DNA of 22,460 nucleotides from the NCBI GenBank assembly GCA_036897625.1, contig JAYMTA010001006.1:1-22460 (forward strand), read 5' to 3'. Source of the stretch: Pelargonium cotyledonis. Its lineage: Eukaryota; Streptophyta; Magnoliopsida; Geraniales; Geraniaceae. This document shows, piece by piece, positions 10,451-18,620 of this stretch (position 1 is its first letter; every line of letters begins with the position of its first letter). Under the pieces are notes generated by a model. That model searched no databases, had not been told where the DNA came from, and saw only the letters and a program-made list of their open reading frames with translations. The translations under genes and the position numbers were made by a program.

Positions 10451-11630
10451 ATGGGACGTGCCCACACAGATATTCCTTCTTCTAACTACCAGCACCAGCA
10501 GCAGCAGCAGCCACGAGCAGTTAGTAACTGGCCCGACGATCACCATCATGATCAATACGTAGAAGAAGGTGGTGCTGTTGGTGAGCAAGATGAATCCAGC
10601 ACAGACCAACAGTATAATAATAATAATAATAATACTGATCCACAGATTCAATACCAGCCACAGTCCTATATGCCGCAAATGAACATGGCTTACGCTGCAC
10701 CACCACCTGCTGGGAACAATCAGCAACCACCACCACCACAACAACAAGCCGCCACATATCCACCGCCACCACAACAAGCCGCAACATATCCACCGCCAGC
10801 GTCTTTTCCCCCAAATTCTGTGCAGGCCTTTCCTCCTCCACAAAATGCTACTTTCAATTATCAACAACAACAAGGCCAATTTGCTCCTGCAAATAACAGC
10901 TGGGCTCCGCAAAAGGGAGGAGTGTATCATCAAAATGTGCAGGCGTCTCCGGCGAATGGGATTCCCATGGCACCAGCAACTCCATCGCACCGGACCATTC
11001 CTGTTTCCGGCTGGAATTCTGGCCTCTTCGATTGCATGGATGACCCCATGAACGGTACCTATTAATTATTTACTCATCATCATTTCATATAAATAATAAC
11101 CTTAATTTATTCTGATCTCCTGATATCGTACTCTCCATCCATCTCCATCAGCTCTGGTAACAGCTTTCTTCCCATGCTTGACGTTCGGGCAGATTGCAGA
11201 AATCGTCGACGGCGGTCACACCTGTAAGTAACTATCAAGGAATTTGAATATTCGATGTAAATTTGGTTGTGTTGTGTTGTGTTGTGTTGGGGATTGATGA
11301 TAAATTTAATGAATGAATTGAACATCAGCTTGCGGTACGAGTGGAACTCTGTACTCATTGATATGGTTTTTCCTGGGAATGCCATTTATAATGTCGTGCA
11401 CGTACCGTACAAAGCTGAGGAGCAGATATGGGCTGGTGGAGTCGCCGGCGCCGGATTGGGTCACTCATTTCCTCTGCGAGTGGTGCGCTCTCTGTCAGGA
11501 GTATCGGGAGCTGAAGCACAGAGGCTACGATCCTACCATTGGATGGCTCGGAAATCAGGCCCTTCAACAACAGCACCACCACCAACAAATTGGCATGACG
11601 CCACCAACCAACCAAAGAATGATGGGTTGA
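10451..11630 (+). CDS. PLAC8-domain membrane protein (cell number regulator / cadmium-resistance-like) with a long Gln/Pro-rich N-terminus
   Basis: Three exons (10451-11054, 11152-11223, 11329-11630) give 325 aa. The frame is open upstream to a GTG at 10442, but the first ATG is at 10451. Residues 1 to about 185 are low complexity: Gln runs, an Asn run coded by AAT repeats, His-rich HHH, and Pro/Gln blocks with a 10-residue tandem repeat [10 protein letters not shown]. The PLAC8 domain starts at GWNSGLFDC (187-195) and continues through [16 protein letters not shown], a hydrophobic segment at about 233-248 ([16 protein letters not shown]) and [14 protein letters not shown] (278-291). The canonical CCxxxxCPC or CLxxxxCPC element reads ALVTAFFPC at 202-210, so only its last cysteine remains. 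Family members act in organ-size control or in cadmium, zinc and calcium transport; which applies here cannot be read from sequence. A short Gln/His-rich tail follows the domain. Family call is firm, function open. Confidence 0.92.
10741..10800 (+). repeat. 30-bp in-frame tandem duplication in the PLAC8-gene N-terminus
   Basis: Two adjacent 30-bp units (10741-10770 and 10771-10800) differ at about two positions and each encode [10 protein letters not shown] or nearly so. The unit length is a multiple of three, so copy-number change would alter protein length without shifting frame. Confidence 0.9.
11266..11289 (+). repeat. GTTGT microsatellite in PLAC8-gene intron 2
   Basis: About five tandem copies of the pentamer GTTGT lie in the 105-bp second intron (11224-11328). 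Confidence 0.8.
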
Positions 11631-12064
11631 TTTCTTCAGATTTTACTTCATTTATTCATGTTACGCTTTATGTGTGTTAAGTACTGCTCTTTAAAATTCT
11701 TGACAGTGCTTGTAATCGATGCAATAATGTGCACTTGCTAATTTAAGGACTTCATTTGATGTTGACATGAATCTTTCTTTTTCCGATAAATGTATTATCA
11801 GGCCAACTGTAGTAACAAATACTCCGTACAAAAAAAAATGGCATTCTAATTGCACATGCGATATTCTGAATGTTACACTCCAACCAATAAAGGATAGAAT
11901 ATATATAACTCGTTCTTCAGAACGACAGTAAAAATGTCAAGATGAAAAATGAAATTAGCAAAACTAAAGTTTGACGAAAAAAGAAAAAGCACATTGCATT
12001 ACTATGCTTCAAAGACATCTCTCCCAACTACAACATTGACTAAAGATTTATCAAAAAACTTAAT
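11631..12064. other. Convergent 3' intergenic region
   Basis: The 434 bp between the stop codons of the PLAC8-family gene (+) and the eS19 gene (-) must hold both 3' UTRs. An AATAAA occurs at about 11886-11891 on the + strand. A short inverted repeat with 7-bp arms (TCGTTCT/AGAACGA) lies at 11910-11925. No coding frame is supported. Confidence 0.5.
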
Positions 12065-13596
12065 CTATTGCGGATGGGCCACCACAATCCGTCCAGCAAC
12101 TTGGTCGAGATCCCTTTGACCACTAGAGGTGATTCTCCTTCCACTGAAAGGTTACAAGTGTCACAAATAAGAAACTAACCATAGAAATGCTCAAGGAATT
12201 CAAACAAAACTACATATTATAAAAGTATAATAAACACGTTGGACTTGTGATTCTGTATCAAGAGCAACTGAAAAACAAAAATTTATCCCGCCAAAGGTAA
12301 AAGATTGAATTATTCCGCCCTAAAGGGAGGAGAGACAAGAAAAGAGATACCCTAGCCAGAACTGTTATATGATAGATCAAAATGACAAATGGCCCTAAAT
12401 CCTATTTATTGAGATCTTTACTCATATATCCTAATTAATTATGAGTATCACTTCACATTGAATACAGCTTATTGTGTAAGGCATAACCGTCAATACTTAT
12501 CATCATAACAGCAACAAAGAAATGAATACGGTAACAGGTTCTTAGTCTGCAAGGCAGAGGTGTAAATAATTATCATCATGGCAGCAACTAAGAAATAGAA
12601 TCTAAGTCAACTATTGCTTACCCTTTAGCATCAATCTCAACAATGCTCATGTTCTGCAATTGTTGTAAAATATGGCGGGCAATAGCACCACTGCTCTTGC
12701 AGAAATGGGGTGGACGACTTCCATTCCTCTTGCTCCCACCATATATCCTTTTAAATGCACCAACGCCAAGACCACCCCTCAAGTAGATCTTCCTGGCCAT
12801 GGAGGCTGAAACCAAAGCAAACATCAATAAAACAGGAAAATTGAAACAGCATTACACATAGAGACATAGAAGAGTCTGTACCAGCTCTGATATAGTACCA
12901 GTCAGGATCATAAGGGGCAAGCTCTTTAAATGTTGCCGTCTTCACAATATCAGTCCAGTGGGGAAGCTCCATCTGACAAATAGATAAAACATTTTCAAAC
13001 AATATCCAAAAATAAAATCTAATAAATTAATAGACATCAGAGAACATATAATCGAATTAATAACAAAACAACTACAACCTAGCTTCTGCAGTTCAAATTA
13101 CGAAGAAAACTAAACATCAACCAAATCACATAACAAGAAAGATAAAATGGAGCATTCTACAGAGTAAATAGGCGAAATTGATACTAGAATTAAGCCAAGA
13201 ACACAGTCTAAAAAACTAGGTCAATTAGCATATATTAGTACAGAAAACCGAAAATATATACAATTTCAACATATTTTCCAGGAAAGAAAAACATAAATTT
13301 CAACTCAATAAAAAGAAAAGATCTAAAATTGAGCATTTTCATGTCATTTCAAAGCAGAAAAAAAAAATGCCTCTCATGTAGACCAAAATTCGTTTAGATT
13401 CAATGCACGAACACCAGATTCTATCTTCCGACTATTCTGAAAATTCAAGAGAGAAACTGAAAAGGGAATGATGGATTTCGAATTCGTTCACAGGCATAGA
13501 AGCAAACGGTACCTTGCCGGATCGCTTGAGGTGGGCCGAGTAGGCTTTGACGAACTCGTGAGGTGAGACATCCTTAACATTCGTTGCGGTTGCCAT
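12065..13596 (-). CDS. RPS19: 40S ribosomal protein eS19
   Basis: Structural protein of the small cytosolic ribosomal subunit, needed for 18S rRNA processing and 40S maturation. Four exons on the minus strand: 13596-13513, 12972-12882, 12805-12622 and 12143-12065, giving 145 aa against about 143 in other plants. The sequence matches the family from end to end: [12 protein letters not shown] near the N-terminus, [57 protein letters not shown] and [18 protein letters not shown]. The ATG at 13596 is in a good context (GCCATGGC on the + strand) and no upstream in-frame ATG is needed. Intron 1 is 540 bp, intron 2 is 76 bp and intron 3 is 478 bp. All residues are of the expected type and the gene looks functional. 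Plants usually carry several eS19 paralogues, so I cannot say which one this is. Confidence 0.97.
12494..12596 (-). repeat. 30-bp imperfect direct repeat in eS19 intron 3
   Basis: The segments 12494-12523 and 12567-12596 match at 26 of 30 positions. On the gene strand each copy carries ATGATGATAA preceded by GTTGCTG. ATGATGA fits the box C consensus of box C/D snoRNAs, but I see no box D (CTGA) at a suitable distance, so no snoRNA is called. Confidence 0.75.
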
Positions 13597-13675
13597 GGCA
13601 GCGCTCTCGACAGCGTCGTAGCGTGGCTTGCAGAGCAGGTAGGTCTCCGGTTGGCGCTCGTTAGCTCCGACTCAC

Positions 13676-13789
13676 TAGGGTTTTTCTGAAATCCTTAAAA
13701 CAGAACTATATATCACAGAGAGAGGGTTACAGGTTGGGCCGAGCTCGGCCCATTCAACTCGCAACGAACGATGCAATATTATGGGCCAT
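13676..13789 (-). promoter_or_regulatory. eS19 promoter: telo-box and three site II elements
   Basis: On the gene strand AAACCCTA (telo-box) lies at 13683-13676, about 80 bp upstream of the ATG. Site II motifs (TGGGCC/GGCCCA) lie at 13737-13742, 13749-13754 and 13784-13789. The telo-box plus TCP-bound site II pairing is the standard promoter signature of plant ribosomal-protein genes and couples expression to cell proliferation. Two of the site II motifs form an 18-bp perfect palindrome, TGGGCCGAGCTCGGCCCA, at 13737-13754. A TATATA at about 13706-13711 may act as a weak TATA element. Confidence 0.8.
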
Positions 13790-14294
13790 TCACTTCTTAC
13801 GTTACAACAACTTCTCAATTCCAATCTAGGCTAGTTGTCTTAATCATGGGGTTTTAGGGCTAGCCTAGCTAGCACAAGATCGACACTTGATGATACCCAA
13901 AATTTCATAACAAAATCAAAAACTTCAAATCAATGCTAGAGGTCAAAGACGAAAGACTAAGCGACGAAAGACGAACTCTACACTTTAGTAGTCCGGCTTT
14001 GGAACACAACTTTGATGAGTGACTCACTAGAAACTATTCAACCCGTATTTCCTTTCTATTTGCTCTTTGCTTGCAAAGTATGAGTGGTTACTTATAAATG
14101 ACCCTGTGCAATGTATTTGTGGTTTTAAATATATAAATAAATAAATTTATATTTGACACAGTCAACCAAAATTGCATGTTTGCTTCATATACAAAAAGAA
14201 TCGGGTAAAACGACAACATCGACATTATTTAGACACTAGTACAAGTAACAAAATGCTGCTGATGAGACATAGGAGAGGGGTTGAGCCTTACAAC
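13790..14294. other. Intergenic region between eS19 promoter and TPX2-gene 3' end
   Basis: No coding frame is supported. It holds the 3' UTR of the TPX2-domain gene (minus strand) and the distal eS19 promoter. An A/T-only stretch lies at about 14125-14152, and CTAGCCTAGCTAGC-like short palindromic sequence at 13859-13873. Confidence 0.45.
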
Positions 14295-17200
14295 TCATTC
14301 ATTGCGAGTATAGGAGCTGGTATCATTCCATGAAAGACAGCACTTGATCTTCTTATGTTGAGGTACATGGAACTTGGGTTCTTTAGGTATGGTTGGGTGC
14401 TTCTCTGACCTAAAACAAACAAAACATATACATATAACACCACAACTCAGTCCAGCCATGTCTTGAAAACTATGACAGATTCAGATATATAAATTCACAT
14501 AATCATTAAGATAATTTATTTGAAAGACTAAGTTGACTGGTACATATTTTCACCATGTTACAATGAGAACACGAAAAAGAAAGCAACACATCAAGTTTAA
14601 TTTAGTCTTATTTTCTAATGTTACAAATTCTATAACTTTGGAAGTGCTGTTGACGGCAGGCAGGTATATCCTTCGTGCCTTTGACAGAACTAAAAGATTC
14701 AACAATTACTCCTAACCCAAAACAAATAAACATGTACTTCAAATGTTTGGAAACTTCAGACTCATTCCACATAATGACTTCAAGACGAATTTAGTCTTAT
14801 TTTCTGAGTTGCGTGACTGCAGAGTAAAATGACTAATCAGAAATTTGAAATCAAAGGATATGAATAAGAGCAGTTATGGTTAATTAGTAACAACGCTCAT
14901 TTCCTGATAGTGAACAAGTCAATTCTATATTGCTAGAGCACAATGATATGCCTGCATTTTTTTTTTTCCACTACATTCGAGATCTAAAATTAACAAATAA
15001 AATGGTGCATCATTACTTCAGCCTACTGATAGCTCTACTCGATTTATGCTGGCATAGCAATTAGAATTGAAGCTGATAAATACGCAATCAACTACAAACA
15101 ATTACCTCTTGGGTATGAAAGGCCTATCGAAGTAAGGCATTGGTTGTGCTTTTGGAACAAGCTCCTTTCTCAGCCTTCCAATTTCTTCCTCCTCTGCCAA
15201 CTATAAGCCGAATAAACCAAAATAAGCAAGCAAGACCAAAATAGTGGTACCATCAACTTAAAATAAAACAATTTCATCTCATGTACCTGAATAAACAAAA
15301 ATAATAATGGTAACATCACCTTAAATTAAACAAATTCATCTCATGTACCTTTTGTTGTCTTTCTCTTTCCATCTTGAATTGTTCTATGAGGCACATCTTT
15401 TCTGCCACCTGATAGGATACGCATTGATACACAAATGAAAACTCAATATTGGAAGTTTGCAATAGGAGTATCTATTTAATGCCATCAACTAGAAGAACAA
15501 GAGTGGATGTGCATCGACTCATAAACATATACTATTTACAAAAACCATAAAATGCTTGAAGAGATTTCTATGTATTAAATTCAATATAGTTTATAATAAC
15601 CATATAAGTAGCATGAACCTTGAATCAGACTGGTTAAGACTTGTGGAAAAATATAGTCAACTAAGTTGTGGCTAATGGGTTTCGCCTAAAAGGAACATCA
15701 AAACTATAATCTCAAACAAATACCACAACAACATTTAATTCTCAAACCAACGTGAGATCTCTTTCAATTTTATCAAGTCTGCTGCTCATGCTTAGATTTC
15801 TAAATGTTTCTACTTTAATTATACAAGCTTAGTTTTCATCAATGATGCCCTAAAACATGTCCAAATAGGTATAATATTTGCTATAACTTTATAGGGCGTG
15901 TGTCTAAAAACAGAGGTGAAACTGCAAATCAGCAAGAGAAAAGAACCTGATGATCAAACTCAGCACGCTCCAATGCCCGAACATCAGTATGGAGTATTGG
16001 ATCAACTGGTTTTGTGATTTCCTTCACTGGAGGTTTAATTAAGCACTGAGGGCACCAACAACCAAATCATAGCAAAACAACTCATAAGCATGTACAAACA
16101 GCTAAAAAATTCCAGCATTACCAAAGGTTTCAATGTTCTGCATACGTTTCCTTTTATTTAAAAGGGTGCCTCACCTCTGGTTCATCAGTTGTCCAAGGAA
16201 GACCCTGAGCAATTGGTATCCGCTGTTTCTGCTCCTCAATTGTCATTTCTTGCAGTTTCTTCATAAACTCTTCCTCCTTCATTCTTCCCCTTTGCTGCAT
16301 TTAGAAACAATCACCAAAAACTGGCATTAGAGTGAAATTCAAAGTTTATACAAACTAACAGCCGCAATAATTATTTTGATATTGCCTACTTCTGTTCTTA
16401 GCCTAAATGGCTTCAGACTTGTCACTCTGGGCTGCTGTTTCTTCCTCCCCCTTCTTGTACCTCCTGTGGCAGATGACTCACTGCTCTGAATTTGAAACAT
16501 TGACACATGTTAAAGTTAACTAATTAATAATAAGCCCCATCTCCAATACAATCAAATAAACTACAAACTCTCTTACATTCCGATGGCTTCTCCGGCCCTC
16601 ACCATTAGAAATCTTGCTTGAAATGCTGAGAAATCAAGGCAAAACAAGACCAGTCAGAGATAAAAACAAAGTAACAACATAAACACATCCAAAATTGGAA
16701 TTCAAAACCGATCAAGCTTTCACCACCAACCTTCCTCGGTTGCTATCCCATGAAGAACATACAGAATATTGCCTGTTCAACCCGAGATTCTCTGATGTCA
16801 AGAACAAATCGGATGGGCAGAATGAAGACGAAGAGACCTGAGTCTCAGAAACCTTCGGTGCCATGTTGATATCTTCTCCTGATTTTGTCTCTTCTTCATC
16901 CTCCTGATCCCAATTGTTCAGCTTTTTACCATCCTCAAAGGCTTTAATCAAAAACTTCACTCTCCCAGACCCAGGTTCAGGCACACTCTTCCTTCTCTCT
17001 TCCACCATCCTATCCCTCCTTCTCTTGATCGAAGAATTGCTCGTCTCGCTGGAAGCCTCGGTGTCGCCATTATCTATACCATCCGATTCCTTCCCCTTCT
17101 TCTCCTCGTACTCATCTTCGATCTGAAGCTGAATCATGAAATTCTTCTCCAATTCATCTTCTGTATTTTCGGTCTCCGCCGCCACGATACTGCTCCGGCT

Positions 17201-17599
17201 CTTGAAGAATTCATCCTGGGACGCTCTCAGTTTCTCGTAAGCCACGCAGAGGCACTTCTTCGCGTTCCCACTACCGTCCTTGTCCTTGCACTTGCAGGTA
17301 ACACCCGAAACCCCCTTTCCGTTCTTCGATTTCTTTTTCGCCACCACGAACTTCCTCTCCCGGATCTTGTTCCGCGGCGAGTACACCGGCTGATTCTGGA
17401 TCTTCGAAGCCGATTTCTGGAGCTTGGAGGCGGATTTGAGAAGCGGCGAACCGGATGATTTATGTCCGGGTCCGGGGCTTGAACGGGAGAGGTTAGGGTT
17501 CACATTCTCCGTCAATTTAGATACCTGCGTCTTGGATTTAGACGACCCGTTGGAATCTTTTACCGGCGTTGATAAAGCTGTCTTGCCGACGGATGCCAT
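14295..17599 (-). CDS. TPX2 C-terminal-domain microtubule-associated protein
   Basis: Eight exons on the minus strand (17599-16731, 16625-16577, 16485-16390, 16294-16175, 16045-15947, 15408-15349, 15200-15106, 14409-14295) give 500 aa. The frame is open upstream to 17746, but only from a GTG; the first ATG is at 17599 (MASVGKTALSTPVK). Residues 1-100 are Ser/Lys-rich and disordered-looking. A cysteine cluster CKCK...CLC lies at 102-118 followed by VAYEKLRASQDEFFKS. An acidic stretch follows, then RRRDRMVEERRKS and GRVKFLIKAFEDG (212-224). KPFRLRTEQRGRMKEEEF at about 329-346 resembles a TPX2-family repeat. The TPX2 domain spans about 400-477: ERAEFDHQVAEKM, a charged coiled-coil segment, then VPKAQPMPYFDRPFIPKR (446-463). 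TPX2-family proteins bind microtubules, and some activate Aurora kinase or nucleate spindle microtubules. Which subfamily role applies is not clear, but the layout matches a plant 'cell-cycle-regulated MAP' group rather than canonical TPX2. Confidence 0.93.
14599..14805 (-). repeat. 18-bp direct repeat in TPX2-gene intron 7
   Basis: AATTTAGTCTTATTTTCT occurs at 14599-14616 and 14788-14805. A few flanking bases (TCAAG upstream, A-TT downstream) are also shared, giving about 33 bp of imperfect repeat. The spacing is 189 bp. I cannot tell local duplication from flanks of an old insertion. Confidence 0.6.
15210..15350 (-). repeat. Tandem duplication forming nearly all of TPX2-gene intron 6
   Basis: Two abutting units, 15289-15350 (next to exon 6) and 15210-15288, share GAATAAAC at one end and CATCTCATGTACCT at the other on the + strand; the second has about 17 extra bases. 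On the gene strand the authentic donor AAAG|GTACATGAGATG is copied 62 bp downstream as TTTATTCAG|GTACATGAGATG. The copy therefore joins an acceptor-like AG (15288-15287) directly to a donor-like GT (15286-15285). The intron is 148 bp (15201-15348). Confidence 0.85.
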
Positions 17600-17783
17600 C
17601 GGATTATTGCCGGAAAACTGAGAAACAAGACTTATTGGGTAACAGAAAGTTCTAGAGAAAAAGTTGGTTTGGAGAGGAGGGTGATTTGCGTGACTGTTGG
17701 AGTGTAGTTTCGGTGAACCAGTGAACGAGGAACAGATGGGAATCACTGAAGAGAATAAGAGAATGAAGACTATGAAACGCTCT

Positions 17784-17880
17784 TGTAACGGCTAGTTTGC
17801 GGTGGGTTCATGAGATGATTATTATTTGAATTTTTGTTTAATTGTTGACCGTCGATTTAAGTGACGACGAAGAGCAACGG
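17784..17880 (-). promoter_or_regulatory. Candidate MSA (mitosis-specific activator) elements upstream of the TPX2-domain gene
   Basis: TGTAACGGCTA at 17784-17794 (+ strand) carries the AACGG core with a YYA right flank, fitting the MYB3R-bound MSA element except for one left-flank base. A second AACGG core lies at 17876-17880 and a reverse one (CCGTT) at 17903-17907, both with poorer flanks. They are about 190-310 bp upstream of the ATG. MSA elements drive G2/M expression, which fits a TPX2-family product. Functionality is inference. Confidence 0.45.
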
Positions 17881-17907
17881 AGGCGATGGATTCTGCTCAC
17901 ATCCGTT

Positions 17908-18284
17908 ATTTCTATTGCCGAATCCGTCCAGACTCTAGTCAAATTATCCTGATACTACCCCTATTCCAAGACAAATTTACAACATCTACATATTCTGTCA
18001 TTAGCATTATTTTGGAACTTTTTCTTAAAGATCTTCAATATCTCATTTGATTTGTTCTACGGTGGTCTCTTTACTTTACTTTGTTATTGCAATGTAATAG
18101 TATTACATATTTCGTTCTTGTGGTTTTGATCCCGATAAATTACTTAAAAAATTCGTCAAAACTAACTGATACTATTAAAAATAAATAACATAATATTTTT
18201 AATGTGTATGCTAGGCAGAATGGTGGTTGGAGTGAAGGAGAGGTGGGGGAGGAATGTCGCTAGCGGGAGGGGTGTATGGATCTG
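17908..18284. other. Gene-free AT-rich DNA
   Basis: No coding frame is supported. The last part (18220-18284) is G-rich and leads into the RNase H-like relic, of which it may be a further decayed part. Confidence 0.4.
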
Positions 18285-18620
18285 AGAGAGGCAGAGGTTT
18301 GGACAATGCGTGAAGCAATAATATGGGCTCGGTGATTGAGTTGGATTCGCAATCGGTAATTCATGCTATTCGAAGACGAAGTCCACAAATAGGCCGAGTT
18401 GGGTTATTGATTGAGGATTGTCTGGCACTTGTTGAGTTGTTTGATAGTGTTGCATTGTTTTGTGTGTATATATTGCTCTGCGAACTCGGTGGCTAATGTT
18501 ATAGCTAGGCTCCCAAATTCTTTGTCAAGGGATGGGTCGTTTAATGCGGGTGAAATCCCGAGCTCTATTGTCGATTTGATTTCAGTTGATTTAATATATG
18601 TGATTTTTTTCCGTAAATAA
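18285..18620 (+). pseudogene. Decayed RNase H-like (RVT_3) domain of a non-LTR retroelement or related protein
   Basis: The sequence encodes a recognisable RNase H-like fold in pieces. EAEVWTMREAIIWAR starts at 18288 and is followed by a stop in its own frame. VIELDSQSVIHAIRRRSP, GRVGLLIEDCLALVELFDS follow in another frame from 18332. SANSVANVIARLPNSLSRDG and a tail EIPSSIVDLISVDL run back in the first frame until TAA at 18618. The pattern A..A..WA, then LDSQ.V.....R..., then SAN.VA..IAR is that of the RVT_3 domain found at the C-terminus of plant LINE polyproteins and in stand-alone RNase H-like proteins. Two frameshifts and the lack of an upstream part show it is non-functional. Poly-T/poly-A-rich sequence follows from 18660. 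Confidence 0.7.

Noticed and set aside
10394..10990. Minus-strand open frame of 198 codons opposite the PLAC8-family exon 1
   Set aside because: It is the reverse complement of Gln/Pro/Asn repeats, giving Trp/Leu/Ile-rich runs with no domain; the plus strand has the real spliced gene.
12144..12621. Box C/D snoRNA in eS19 intron 3
   Set aside because: Box-C-like motifs occur twice, but no CTGA box D or terminal stem was found.
17600..17746. 49-codon upstream extension of the TPX2-domain protein
   Set aside because: It begins with GTG, not ATG, and its composition is unlike the rest; the first ATG at 17599 is the likely start.
18411..18620. 69-codon open frame as an independent small gene
   Set aside because: It starts at a TTG inside the frameshifted RNase H-like relic; only its second half reads as domain sequence.
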